The position numbers and the translations under genes were made by a program. Below are positions 6,602 to 15,100 of a stretch of DNA of 29,108 bases, piece after piece (position 1 is the first letter of the stretch; each line of letters opens with the position of its first letter). Location: NCBI GenBank assembly GCA_964617765.1, contig CAZTZY010000026.1, forward strand, positions 1 to 29,108, read 5' to 3'. Below the pieces are notes generated by a model. The model made no database searches. It worked only from the letters and a program-made list of their open reading frames with translations, and was not told the origin of the DNA. This stretch comes from CAZTZY01 sp964617765 (GTDB lineage Bacteria; Pseudomonadota; Gammaproteobacteria; Pseudomonadales; DT-91).

Positions 6602-7535
6602 GCCTCTCAAGCGACAACATTCCCTCTTCTAACAAGCGCATAAAGTGGCTATGGATATTATCCAGCATTGCAGGTTGTGCGCCTGCCTTGCCCAGTTGTT
6701 GCAGTATATCCATTACCGAATTCTCACCATTCACATATTGAAAGAGTGGCGCAAAGCCTTCCGGCAATTCCATGGTAGAAAAATCAATGCCTGGCTCACA
6801 TTGTGATGGGAAACTTACCAGGGCGCGTGCCAGTAATAATTTCACCTGTGGCGTTTTAAACGCTGTTCTACGCTGATCTGCACTTATCGGGGTGTCATTC
6901 AGTTGACGCCATAATGGCACCCCCTCACACGGGCAAAATAGCTGTTTTAATTGCGCATAGGGTAAGGGAATAACACCGGCACTAACATGCCGGGCCAATC
7001 GGATGGGTAATGTGGAACCGTCTTTAGCGATGGGGATGGGGATGGGGATGGGGTTTGGCTTATCTTGTTCAAGCTGATGAATTTCGGCTTGCTTCAAATG
7101 TGAACTGGTGAAAACCATGGCAAGCTCAGCTTCAAGAATGGCATTAACAAACGCATATTCCTGTTGAGTTTGATACTTCAAGGTGGTGATTTTTTCACGG
7201 AGCCTGGTGCCAAAATGGATATTGCGCTCTAGCGGCTTGGTGCGGATAAACTCGCTATCAACAAGGTTTTGAAGACATTCAAGCCCGCCAGTGAATGATG
7301 ACAACACACCGAATGTCACTGGATATTGCCGAGCCATTTGCGAGAGTATCAAGTCAATTCGTATAGCCGCATCCAGTGCCAAAGCATCGGGTCGAATACA
7401 CAAAAAATCATTACGCTCAGTTTCTTCAAGATCATAACCTGCCAAGGCGTTGACCGAATTTTTACAAAAATCGTCACGCAAGTGTGGATCAAACAACAAG
7501 TCGAGCAATGCCTGCTCTTGCGCAACGAAACTCAT
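6594..7535 (-). CDS. Partner protein of the MNIO enzyme, with an RRE/PqqD-like C-terminus
   Basis: This 313-residue protein has no family I can name with certainty. It begins in an ATGA overlap with the MNIO gene, so the two are translated together. Enzymes of the MNIO (DUF692) family usually work with such a partner (MbnC, TglI, BufC) that recognises the substrate peptide. Residues 1-130 are helical and contain an RxDxxxSQMARQYPVTFGVLSSF stretch, reminiscent of the DUF2063-type domain of those partners. Residues 160-169 are a Pro-Ile repeat encoded by a GATGGG tandem array. A CPC motif lies at 201-203. Residues about 260-310 (FQYVNGENSVMDILQQLG ... FMRLLEEGML) look like a winged-helix or PqqD-like peptide-recognition fold. 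These assignments are from pattern only. No catalytic residues are evident. Confidence 0.65.
   Translation of the reverse strand: MSFVAQEQALLDLLFDPHLRDDFCKNSVNALAGYDLEETERNDFLCIRPDALALDAAIRIDLILSQMARQYPVTFGVLSSFTGGLECLQNLVDSEFIRTKPLERNIHFGTRLREKITTLKYQTQQEYAFVNAILEAELAMVFTSSHLKQAEIHQLEQDKPNPIPIPIPIAKDGSTLPIRLARHVSAGVIPLPYAQLKQLFCPCEGVPLWRQLNDTPISADQRRTAFKTPQVKLLLARALVSFPSQCEPGIDFSTMELPEGFAPLFQYVNGENSVMDILQQLGKAGAQPAMLDNIHSHFMRLLEEGMLSLERPS
7029..7053 (+). repeat. Four GATGGG units forming a G-quadruplex motif
   Basis: Four tandem GATGGG units followed by G place four runs of GGGG separated by AT at 7032-7053 on the plus strand. The array is in frame in the minus-strand gene and encodes Pro-Ile four times. 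Because the unit is six bases, copy changes would alter protein length but not frame. The G-rich strand is the template strand of the gene. Confidence 0.85.
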
Positions 7536-8416
7536 GTTTTTTTACCCACCATCTCGATTAATTCCCGACTAACGCTTTTATTGATAACGAGTTCACGCAA
7601 GCGCTTGAGGGTTAGCATGACGGTAGCCGCATCACTGCCTTCACATTCAAAACAGACAGCCTTGATATTGGGCAACTCTGGCAGTAAATCTTCAAGCATT
7701 TGCCAGGTTTGTGGAAGAATCGCACACTCATGGGCATCAACATAAATATTACCTGCTTTGCCTTGCTGCAGCTTGCCTCCGGCAATATGCACTTCTATTA
7801 CTCGTTCACAGGGTAAATCTGCCAAGGCATCTCGCACACGTTTGCCGCTCGCCATTTCATAGGAAACCAGATGCCCCATATCTAACAGAATTGCACAATC
7901 TGCCTGCCTTGCCAGATCACCAAAAAAAGTAAACAGGGGCATTGTACCTGCCACAAATACCAAAGGTGGTGGCTCTATCGCCACAGTGACTGGAATAATG
8001 GCTTGGACTTCTTTTACGCGCTCTATGGCTTGTTGCAATGACGCTGTATTAAAAAATGGCGGAATAAAATAACCCAATTGTGTGGAATATCCCGGGCCCT
8101 CTTGCCAAAAACAATACGCACAATCCTGCGCAAACCAGGGAGAATTGACCGATTGAATATGATTGGCCGTAGTTGCCAGCCAGGCCGGGGAATTTGCGAA
8201 GGAACCACAAAAATTAATATAAGAGGGATGAAACAATACTTCACCACCGGCAGCACGAATACGATTGACCTCCGCCAGTACATTATCAACATCTGCCAAC
8301 CCGGCATACTCAACAAACTGTGGCCCGCCTTCAGACTGCACGAGAGCAACAGGATCGGGCTGTGAGGATAAACTCAGGCTTACACCAATACCCAAAGTAG
8401 GAAGTTGTGGAAACAT
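7532..8416 (-). CDS. Divergent MNIO-family (DUF692) multinuclear non-haem iron enzyme
   Basis: The MNIO family (DUF692; MbnB, TglH, BufB) are TIM-barrel enzymes using two or three irons, mostly to modify cysteines in ribosomally made peptides. The 294-residue protein shows metal-ligand-like residues along the barrel: Glu in VAIEPP (about 148), Asp and His in LLDMGHLVSYE (about 179 and 182), His in VIEVHIAGG (about 210), Asp and His in YVDAHE (about 227 and 229), and Glu in CFECEG (about 257). FHPSYINF near 63-70 is another conserved-looking block. The usual IEN-type motif reads IEP here, and the protein is distant from textbook BufB. The ATG at 8416 is preceded by AGGGG at good spacing; a TTG at 8419 is the other option. 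The last four bases overlap the partner gene. No small cysteine-rich precursor gene is seen in 8420-8611 on either strand. Confidence 0.7.
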   Translation of the reverse strand: MFPQLPTLGIGVSLSLSSQPDPVALVQSEGGPQFVEYAGLADVDNVLAEVNRIRAAGGEVLFHPSYINFCGSFANSPAWLATTANHIQSVNSPWFAQDCAYCFWQEGPGYSTQLGYFIPPFFNTASLQQAIERVKEVQAIIPVTVAIEPPPLVFVAGTMPLFTFFGDLARQADCAILLDMGHLVSYEMASGKRVRDALADLPCERVIEVHIAGGKLQQGKAGNIYVDAHECAILPQTWQMLEDLLPELPNIKAVCFECEGSDAATVMLTLKRLRELVINKSVSRELIEMVGKKT

Positions 8417-8611
8417 CAATAACCCCTGCTACAAAGCCTATGGCGTAAGTTTATTAAAATATTTATTATTCATTCTCTGGCACTTTGCCGAGTATATGAT
8501 TGAAAATCAACAAAAAAGTAAAGGCAGGCTGACTGAATTAGCTATTGCAATAATCCCTGCTTTGGCTAATCTATAACCTTAAATAGTTAAAAATTAAATT
8601 GATGATATTCC

Positions 8612-8803
8612 ATGAAAGCACGTGAAGGTGAAAATAGAGAAAGCTGGTTTCGTTGTAATCGCTTTTATAATCTTAAAGGAAAATGGTTTTATAGTACCCG
8701 CGAAGGTATCGATTTTGGGCCATTCGAGTCAAAAGAAGAAGCCGCGGATGAATTGAATAAATTCATTGTGCGTTATCAGGCCTATCTCGCCCAAAAAAAT
8801 TAA
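8612..8803 (+). CDS. Small DUF6316-like protein
   Basis: A 63-residue basic and aromatic-rich protein with the pattern W-F-R-x-x-R-F-Y near residues 12-19, then GKWFYSTREG near 23-32 and GPFESKEEA near 36-44. This order (WFR, GKW-F-STREG, GPF, then a helix) matches small proteins annotated as DUF6316 in Pseudomonas and relatives. There is no signal peptide or membrane segment. The function is unknown. It is divergent from the MNIO cassette and converges with ogt, 17 bp away. The region 8420-8611 between it and the MNIO gene contains no other feature I can support. Confidence 0.65.
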   Translation: MKAREGENRESWFRCNRFYNLKGKWFYSTREGIDFGPFESKEEAADELNKFIVRYQAYLAQKN

Positions 8804-8820
8804 ACCCGCACTTGTTTTCT

Positions 8821-9405
8821 CTACAGTAACACTTTTTCACTGGCGAGAATTTTCGCCTTGCACTCACTTCCCCAGAGATATTTCCCAACGCCTCCACCTT
8901 TGGGTACAACCCGATGACAAGGTATAAGATAAGACACGGGATTTTTACCGATGGCCGTTCCTGTTGCCCGCACTGCTTTTGGCTTCCCGATAGTTTGTGC
9001 TATAGCTGAATAGTTAGAAACGCAACCCATTGGAATTCGCAGTAACGCCTGCCATACACTCCACTGAAATTGAGTACCTTTTACAACTACTTTTATTACC
9101 TCTTTGCGATTCTCTTGAAAAATACTCGCTGCCCGCTTTTTTAAGGCAATTGTATCCTCCAAAAAATCTGCCTGAGGCCATTCTCGATGTAATAATTCAA
9201 GAATAGTTTTCTTCTGTGTGGCGTCAGGAAATCCCAGATAACAAATTCCCAACAGGGAATCAGCGATAAAACATTCACCCCATGGACCATCTACTATGGC
9301 ATAGCGAATTGTCAAACCTGCACCGTAACCATATAAATCAGTGGCGCTGACAATAACCAGCTGTACATTTCCAGGAATATCTGTTTTGGATAGCCTATCC
9401 ATCAT
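8821..9405 (-). CDS. ogt: Methylated-DNA--protein-cysteine S-methyltransferase
   Basis: This suicide repair protein removes O6-alkyl groups from guanine in DNA by transfer to its own cysteine. The 194 residues contain the active-site motif IPCHRV with Cys163, preceded by a helix-turn-helix region with RIPMGCVSNYSAIA (123-136) and KAVRATGTAIGKNP (143-156), and followed by GGVGKYLWG (171-179). The N-terminal 90 residues form the usual variable domain (LGICYLGF near 52-59). Two adjacent ATGs at 9405 and 9402 overlap the ccmH stop in an ATGATG/TGA arrangement, so translation is coupled to the ccm operon. It sits where ccmI commonly lies. A much longer frame reaches 9549 but would overlap ccmH by 148 bases and adds nothing family-like. 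Confidence 0.9.
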   Translation of the reverse strand: MMDRLSKTDIPGNVQLVIVSATDLYGYGAGLTIRYAIVDGPWGECFIADSLLGICYLGFPDATQKKTILELLHREWPQADFLEDTIALKKRAASIFQENRKEVIKVVVKGTQFQWSVWQALLRIPMGCVSNYSAIAQTIGKPKAVRATGTAIGKNPVSYLIPCHRVVPKGGGVGKYLWGSECKAKILASEKVLL

Positions 9406-9869
9406 TGTGTATATTTCTCGAGCAAACTTTTCAAGCGAGATTGTTCTTCTGCCGTTAACAATCGGGCAGCATCTGTTTTTGCCAGACGTTGCCGATATAG
9501 CAACACGACAATTAACGCTATAAATCCCAATAGCCCTGGCAAACTCCACAATATCACCGTATTTTTATCCAGCGGCGGGCGATATAACACAAAGTTTCCG
9601 TAACGCTTTACCATAAATGCCTTGATATCAGCATCGCTGGCCCCTGCTTCTATCATTCGATGCAGTTCACGGCGCAAATCCATAGCAATGGGGGAATTTG
9701 ATCCTAGCAAATTCTGATTCTGGCATTTAGGACAGCGTAATTCTTCCACTAAAACCTGATAACGCTGATGATGGCTTTCGCTGGCAAATTGGTAAGTTTC
9801 AATAACAGCGTACGCGCGCACGGCGAACATTAATACGATGATGGCGATAACTATTCGCGAAAACTTCAT
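9402..9869 (-). CDS. ccmH: Cytochrome c-type biogenesis protein CcmH (CycL)
   Basis: CcmH is a thiol oxidoreductase of the periplasm, held in the membrane, that helps reduce the CXXCH cysteines of apocytochrome c before haem attachment. The 155-residue protein has a signal peptide (to about residue 20), the motif LRCPKCQ with Cys46 and Cys49, and the helical S-x-x-A-x-D-L-R segment after it. A membrane helix lies at about 103-125 (ILWSLPGLLGFIALIVVLLY), then a short cytoplasmic tail. It is the short, CycL-type form. Its ATG overlaps the ccmG stop (ATGA). Confidence 0.95.
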   Translation of the reverse strand: MKFSRIVIAIIVLMFAVRAYAVIETYQFASESHHQRYQVLVEELRCPKCQNQNLLGSNSPIAMDLRRELHRMIEAGASDADIKAFMVKRYGNFVLYRPPLDKNTVILWSLPGLLGFIALIVVLLYRQRLAKTDAARLLTAEEQSRLKSLLEKYTQ

Positions 9870-10402
9870 TGTGCGTTTAACTCATCATAAAGTGGTTTCA
9901 ATTTTTCTTTCCAGACAACAGCGTTAATATCCCCAACATGCTTATAACGAATAACCCCAATCTTGTCGACCAGATAGGTTTCTGGCGCACCGTAAACACC
10001 AAGATCCAGACCCACACGCCCATCGCCATCAAATAAATTAATCACATAAGGATTTCCCAAATCGACAATCCATTTCGCTGCCCTGCTTTTTTCATCTTTG
10101 TAATCAAGGCCAATAATCTTGACACCTTGCTGACGCAATTCATTCAGATAAGCATGCTCAACCCGACAGGTAATACACCATGTAGCCCAGACATTTAATA
10201 AAAAAACTTCGCCGATGAGATCCCGGCTTTTTATGATGTCATCAGATTGAACGGTGGTTAATTGAAAAACTGGCAATGATTGACCGATTAATGCAGAAGG
10301 CAAATCCTGAGGATCATAATTTTTTTGGGTTAATACGGACCAGAAAATGGCCGCTAAAAGCATAAAAATAATTAATGGAATGAATAATTTTAAACGCGAC
10401 AT
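9866..10402 (-). CDS. ccmG: Thiol:disulfide interchange protein CcmG/DsbE
   Basis: This membrane-anchored thioredoxin-fold protein supplies reducing power for cytochrome c maturation in the periplasm. The 178-residue protein starts MSRLKLF and has one N-terminal membrane helix (about 6-24). The active site WATWCITC places the cysteines at 76 and 79, and the cis-proline lies in YGAPETYLVD (Pro140). An acidic region (E/D between 85 and 115) is typical of CcmG. The upstream ATG-like start at 10444 would overlap ccmF. The chosen start lies five bases after the ccmF stop. It belongs to the ccm operon. Confidence 0.95.
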   Translation of the reverse strand: MSRLKLFIPLIIFMLLAAIFWSVLTQKNYDPQDLPSALIGQSLPVFQLTTVQSDDIIKSRDLIGEVFLLNVWATWCITCRVEHAYLNELRQQGVKIIGLDYKDEKSRAAKWIVDLGNPYVINLFDGDGRVGLDLGVYGAPETYLVDKIGVIRYKHVGDINAVVWKEKLKPLYDELNAQ

Positions 10403-10406
10403 ACAA

Positions 10407-12335
10407 TTACCGATATCTCTTGTCTGCAATTGAGAGCAAACCACCCAATGCCATTAATAATGCGCCCAGCCAGATTAAACGGATAAACGGCTTATATTGT
10501 AAACGTACTGCCCATGCGCCGTTTTCTAACGGCTCTCCTAATGCGATAAATACATCACGGGCAAGATTATCATCAATGGCAGCTTCGGTCATGACATTGC
10601 CCATTTGGGAAAGGTACTGTCTTTTCTCGGGATGCAGTTCGGCGATGATGTTATCACCTTCAGTAACGGTAAAATGGCCCGCCTGTACACGATAGTTTGG
10701 CCCGACGCCGTCTTTATGGCCATGAAAGACAACCTGATATTCGTGCAATTCAGCCGACTCACCAACGCCCATACGAATATCGCGTTCATAATTATAATTG
10801 GAGACGATACCAACACCGACTGCTGAAACGATCAAGCCGATATGTGCAAGCTGCATACCATAAAATGAAGGTGTCAGCCGCTTCAAACCTGCAATAACAC
10901 TGGTGGCATGGCGTGTTTTCTGCCAAAAATCAAACAGGATTCCCGCCAGTAACCAGGCAGCAAGACTAAAGGAAGTGACGGTAGCAACATGAAAACCTGC
11001 ACCATAAATAGCAGTAAAGAATACCGTTAACACCACAAACACTGGAATATTCATCTTCACAACATTTAAGAGATAATCCTTGCGGGTTTGTTTCCACCGC
11101 AATAATGGCCCTATACCCATCAATGCAATCAACACCAGCATGATGGGCGCAAATACCGCATTAAAATAGGGAGGCCCTACGGAATATTTACCTAGCTCAA
11201 AAGCATCGGCCAATAAGGGGAACAATGTACCCACCAATACCGTTATTGCAGCAACGACCAGCAAAACATTATTAAACAACAAAAACATTTCGCGTGAAAA
11301 AATCGTAAAACTGCCACTGCTACGCACTGTTGGCGCACGGAAAGCGAATAGTGTCAGGGAACCACCGATCACCACACCTAAAAATGCGAGTATAAATAAA
11401 CCGCGACCAGGATCTGCTGCAAAAGAATGTACTGAAGTTAATACGCCCGAACGAACCAGAAATGTACCTAACAGGCTTAATGAGAAGGCAAATATCGCCA
11501 ACAGGATAGTCCAGCTTTTAAACAGGCTGCGTTGTTCCGTGACTGCCAGTGAATGGATTAATGCGGTTCCTACCAGCCATGGCATAAATGAAGCATTCTC
11601 TACAGGATCCCAAAACCACCAGCCACCCCAGCCCAATTCGTAATAGGCCCACCAGCTGCCTAACGCAATTCCCAATGTGAGAAAACACCAGGCTGCGGTA
11701 GTCCATGGTCGTGTCCAGCGCACCCAGGCTGTATCAAATTCACCACTTAACAAGGCTGCAATCGCAAAGGCGAAAGCGACGGAAAACCCCACATAACCGA
11801 TATAGAGCATGGGCGGATGTATAGCCATCCCCACATCTTGTAACAACGGGTTTAAATCACGCCCATCCGCAGGAATATTCGGCAATAATCGTTCAAAAGG
11901 ATTTGAAGTGAGTAATGAAAACAACAGGAATCCGACAGCCACCATGGCCATGACTGCCAATACCCGCGCAATCATGTCATCCGGAATTTGCCGGCTGAAT
12001 AATGCGACTGCCAGCATCCAGCAAGATAATATAAAGATCCATAACAGCATTGAACCTTCATGCCCACCCCATACGGCGGTGACTTTATAAAACAAGGGCA
12101 GTGACAGGTTGGATGTTTGTGCAACAACTTTGACGGAGAAATCACTCTGCATAAATAAAGCTATCAACATAAAAAAAGCCAATGCGACAAAAACAAACAT
12201 AATCATGGCTAACGGTTTTGCTGTACGCATCATCGTATTATCGTGCAGGTAAACACCCAGCAAAGGTACAACGGATAATAATCCGGCAAAACACAGTGCA
12301 AGAATCAGACAAAAATGGGCAATTTCTGGCAGCAT
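10407..12335 (-). CDS. ccmF: Cytochrome c haem lyase subunit CcmF
   Basis: CcmF is the large multi-helix membrane protein that takes haem from CcmE and joins it to apocytochrome c. The 642 residues agree with the family (about 650). WGGHEGSMLLW near residue 88 and the haem-handling WWD region GWGGWWFWDPVENASFMPW near 240-258 are both present. There are about fifteen hydrophobic segments, with a large soluble loop near the C-terminus (about 530-605). The start lies one base past the ccmE stop, showing tight coupling. The C-terminal part of the protein is as usual and no break is seen. Confidence 0.96.
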   Translation of the reverse strand: MLPEIAHFCLILALCFAGLLSVVPLLGVYLHDNTMMRTAKPLAMIMFVFVALAFFMLIALFMQSDFSVKVVAQTSNLSLPLFYKVTAVWGGHEGSMLLWIFILSCWMLAVALFSRQIPDDMIARVLAVMAMVAVGFLLFSLLTSNPFERLLPNIPADGRDLNPLLQDVGMAIHPPMLYIGYVGFSVAFAFAIAALLSGEFDTAWVRWTRPWTTAAWCFLTLGIALGSWWAYYELGWGGWWFWDPVENASFMPWLVGTALIHSLAVTEQRSLFKSWTILLAIFAFSLSLLGTFLVRSGVLTSVHSFAADPGRGLFILAFLGVVIGGSLTLFAFRAPTVRSSGSFTIFSREMFLLFNNVLLVVAAITVLVGTLFPLLADAFELGKYSVGPPYFNAVFAPIMLVLIALMGIGPLLRWKQTRKDYLLNVVKMNIPVFVVLTVFFTAIYGAGFHVATVTSFSLAAWLLAGILFDFWQKTRHATSVIAGLKRLTPSFYGMQLAHIGLIVSAVGVGIVSNYNYERDIRMGVGESAELHEYQVVFHGHKDGVGPNYRVQAGHFTVTEGDNIIAELHPEKRQYLSQMGNVMTEAAIDDNLARDVFIALGEPLENGAWAVRLQYKPFIRLIWLGALLMALGGLLSIADKRYR

Positions 12336-12336
12336 A

Positions 12337-12807
12337 TTATTCCGCTGTTGAGGTTGCAGCTGCTGGAGCTGTTTTAGCGTGCTGGTTTTTTAACGTGGCA
12401 GCCACTTCCGGTGGCATATAATTTTCATCATGTTTGGCCAGCACTTGTGTAGCCTTGATGGTGCCATCCTCTTGCAAAACACCGGTCACCACCACACCGG
12501 CATCCTCAGAGAACAAATCAGGCAATATTCCTGTATAAATGACCGTCACCGTTTCCTGAAAATCGGTAATATTAAAACGTACGGTTAAACTGTCCTTCTC
12601 GCGTACTACACTCCCTTTTTCCACCATACCCCCTGCGCGCATTTGCTTGCCGACAGGTACTTTCCCCGCAACAATATCTGTGGGTGGGAAAAAGAGATCA
12701 AGGTTGTCGTTTAAGGCATAAAATACCAGTCCCGCAGCAATACTCGCGCCAATCACAATACTCAATACGATCAACAATCGTTGTTTACGCTTCGGAGGCA
12801 TCGACAT
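12337..12807 (-). CDS. ccmE: Haem chaperone CcmE
   Basis: CcmE carries haem covalently on a histidine in the periplasm. The 156 residues comprise an N-terminal anchor helix (about 10-30), a beta-barrel core, and the haem site LAKHDENY with His126 and Tyr130. The C-terminal tail is flexible and Ala/Thr-rich. The ATG at 12807 has GGGAG six bases upstream; the longer frame to 12834 was rejected. The first 23 bases of the gene overlap the end of ccmD. Confidence 0.95.
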   Translation of the reverse strand: MSMPPKRKQRLLIVLSIVIGASIAAGLVFYALNDNLDLFFPPTDIVAGKVPVGKQMRAGGMVEKGSVVREKDSLTVRFNITDFQETVTVIYTGILPDLFSEDAGVVVTGVLQEDGTIKATQVLAKHDENYMPPEVAATLKNQHAKTAPAAATSTAE

Positions 12808-12985
12808 TGTCGGCTCCCTTATCATGCAAGGCACGCTGTCTTATTGCGTTTAACATCCTGGTTTTTTTACGCAAAGGATAAACCGTTAGGCCCATCAATA
12901 CCGTCAGGGAAATACTGTAAGCCATCCACACATAAAAACCATGACCCGACATATACATCAAATCATGAAACGTTGAGAAATACAT
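12785..12985 (-). CDS. ccmD: Haem exporter protein CcmD
   Basis: CcmD is a small single-pass membrane protein that works with CcmABC in releasing haem-loaded CcmE. This one is 66 residues, from an ATG that shares its A with the ccmC stop (TAATG). FHDLMYMSGHGFYVWMAY (7-24) is the typical CcmD start, one membrane helix follows, and the C-terminal half is highly basic (LRKKTRML). Confidence 0.9.
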   Translation of the reverse strand: MYFSTFHDLMYMSGHGFYVWMAYSISLTVLMGLTVYPLRKKTRMLNAIRQRALHDKGADNVDASEA

Positions 12986-13716
12986 TATTGAATCAACTCC
13001 TGAACCCATTTTGTGCGTTGTTCCCGATGCAGGATTTCGGCTCGGCTATGCAGTATCAACAACACCGCATAAAACACGTAAAAGCCGGCAATCATGATTA
13101 ACAATGGCCACAACATTTCAGGGGCCATGGTCGATTTCTGGGTAAGTTTTAGCGTAGCCGGTTGATGCAGGCTGTACCACCAATCCACCGATTTATAGAT
13201 AATCGGAATATTGACTGTGCCAACTAATGCCAGGATGGCAGCGGCCTTGGTACCCAAATCCTCACGCTGATAGGCCTGGGATAACGCCATAACACCCAGA
13301 TAGAGGAAAAACAAAATCAGCATAGAAGTAATCCTGGCATCCCACACCCACCAGGCTCCCCATGTGGGTTTGCCCCATATCGCACCTGTTACTAACGCAA
13401 TGAATGTCATCGCCGCACCAATGGGTGCACAGGCACGCATTACGATGTCTGCCATTTTCATGCGCCACACCAGGGCGATGCCACCGGCTATCGCCATAAT
13501 GTAGTAACCGGCAAGCGAGATAAACGATGCCGGAACATGAATGTAAATAATACGGAAACTGTTACCTTGCTTGAAATCCATCGGGGCAAAAGCCAGGCCC
13601 CAGATGATACCTGTCGTTAACAGCATAAAACTCAATGCTATTAACCACGGCAAAAAACGACCGCTGATTTGGTAGAACCAACGTGGGGAACCTAACTGAT
13701 GAAAGAATTTCCACAT
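12985..13716 (-). CDS. ccmC: Haem transporter CcmC
   Basis: CcmC is a six-helix membrane protein that presents haem to CcmE. The 243 residues contain the WWD tryptophan-rich motif WGAWWVWDAR at 119-128, and the two haem-ligand histidines are His60 (IYIHVP) and His184 (SLHQP). The length and order of helices match the family. It lies between ccmB (a 56-bp gap, the only notable gap inside the operon) and ccmD (overlapping by one base). Confidence 0.96.
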   Translation of the reverse strand: MWKFFHQLGSPRWFYQISGRFLPWLIALSFMLLTTGIIWGLAFAPMDFKQGNSFRIIYIHVPASFISLAGYYIMAIAGGIALVWRMKMADIVMRACAPIGAAMTFIALVTGAIWGKPTWGAWWVWDARITSMLILFFLYLGVMALSQAYQREDLGTKAAAILALVGTVNIPIIYKSVDWWYSLHQPATLKLTQKSTMAPEMLWPLLIMIAGFYVFYAVLLILHSRAEILHREQRTKWVQELIQ

Positions 13717-13772
13717 GTGTAAAAACAGCCTTGAATGACGCTCGATTTATCGGGCAAGTATACTGGAATGTG

Positions 13773-14465
13773 CTATGAAGCATCCAGATTGATTTTAAGC
13801 GCAGCTTGTGTGGCCAAAGGTGCCAACGTGACCGCTAAACATAAAAAAGCGCCAAGTAATGCAACATAGGGCATTGCCGGCATACCTTCTGCTGCTGCCT
13901 TCACCGCCGCCGAGCCAAATATTAATATGGGTACATATAACGGTAAGATAATTAGTGTTAATAACACACCACTATTCTTGAGGCTTACCGTTAATCCTGC
14001 ACCAATGCCCCCCAAAAATACCAGGCTTACCGTGCCAAGCAATAAACTGACCAACAGAATGCCACTCGCCTGAACAGGCAAATACAGCATCAAACCCAAT
14101 AATGGCGCCACCAGACTGACGGCAAAACCGCTTTTCAGCCAATGCGCCCATAACCTTGCCATCACCAAAAAATACGATGACTGTGGACTCAACAGCATTA
14201 AGGTTAAACTGCCATCTTCAAAATCTTCCTGGAACAAGCCATCGGTTGCCAATAAACACGACAACAGCGCAATAACCCAAATCAGCCCTGGTGCGAGTGC
14301 CGCCAGCGTTTGAGGCTCTGGCCCCAAACCCAACGGGAATGTTAATGCCACCAAAAAACCAAAGACCAGCGGATTCAACACATCCATGCGTTTGCGCATT
14401 ACCAGTACACAATCGCGCCGAAAGGTTTGCCAGAATGCTGATAACAAGGAGGGCATGCTGCTCAT
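13773..14465 (-). CDS. ccmB: Haem exporter membrane protein CcmB
   Basis: CcmB is the membrane subunit of the CcmAB ABC transporter that drives release of holo-CcmE. The 230 residues form six hydrophobic segments. The start is F-x-R-D-x-x-x-x-x-R, and LLSCLLATDGLFQEDFEDGSLTLML near residues 63-87 carries the conserved F-x-x-D-x-x-D-G-x-L-x-x-x-x-x-S-P pattern that continues to LSPQSS. The ATG overlaps the ccmA stop (ATGA), and GGAGG inside the end of ccmA serves as its ribosome-binding site. Confidence 0.94.
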   Translation of the reverse strand: MSSMPSLLSAFWQTFRRDCVLVMRKRMDVLNPLVFGFLVALTFPLGLGPEPQTLAALAPGLIWVIALLSCLLATDGLFQEDFEDGSLTLMLLSPQSSYFLVMARLWAHWLKSGFAVSLVAPLLGLMLYLPVQASGILLVSLLLGTVSLVFLGGIGAGLTVSLKNSGVLLTLIILPLYVPILIFGSAAVKAAAEGMPAMPYVALLGAFLCLAVTLAPLATQAALKINLDAS

Positions 14466-15100
14466 GATCCTCCCAAATCCAGTGTCAAAACGGAAACGGG
14501 TAATTGCAGGTTATGGTGGGTTGTAATAATCACCGCCCCGCCACTTTGCACAAAATGCCCAATGATATTTTCGAACTCAGCCACCCCGTGTTTATCAATG
14601 GCCGTAAAAGGTTCATCCAGTATCCAGAGCTTTGCAGAAGCCAACAATAAACGCGCCAAAGCCACCCGTTGCTGCTGACCTGCTGACAATTGAGAACACA
14701 GCGTATCTTGAAATTGACCAAGACCTACCCGTGTCAAAGCATCCGCTATGGAAAGCATTTTTTTTGAAGGATATAGCGCCTGAAACCAGGCCAGGTTTTC
14801 ATAGGCAGTCAAGCCCAGTTTCACGGCTTTGTTATGCCCCAGAAAACAGCTTTCACGCTGAAAATCATCACGCACTGAATTAACAGGTTGTCCGCGCCAG
14901 AAAATATTACCTTCAAAATCAGAAGAAATACCGGCTAACACTTTTAATAATGTGGATTTTCCTGCGCCATTGGGGCCTGCAATACGCACTACCTGACCGG
15001 CATCAATAGATAAATCGAGATCACCAAAGAGCGAACGATAAGCTCGCTCACAACCCAGCGATTGGGCAGATAATAACGATTCTCTGTTGATATCACTCAA
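14462..15100 (-). CDS. ccmA: Haem exporter ATP-binding protein CcmA
   Basis: CcmA is the cytoplasmic ATPase of CcmAB. The 212 residues have the Walker A motif GPNGAGKST (42-50), the Q-loop region, the signature LSAGQQQR (138-145) and the Walker B/LDEP motif (161-164), then a switch histidine in TTHH near the end. The start is TTG at 15100, which overlaps the stop of a small membrane-protein ORF just upstream (ATTGAGTGA arrangement), so translation of the two is probably coupled. Confidence 0.95.
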   Translation of the reverse strand: MSDINRESLLSAQSLGCERAYRSLFGDLDLSIDAGQVVRIAGPNGAGKSTLLKVLAGISSDFEGNIFWRGQPVNSVRDDFQRESCFLGHNKAVKLGLTAYENLAWFQALYPSKKMLSIADALTRVGLGQFQDTLCSQLSAGQQQRVALARLLLASAKLWILDEPFTAIDKHGVAEFENIIGHFVQSGGAVIITTHHNLQLPVSVLTLDLGGS

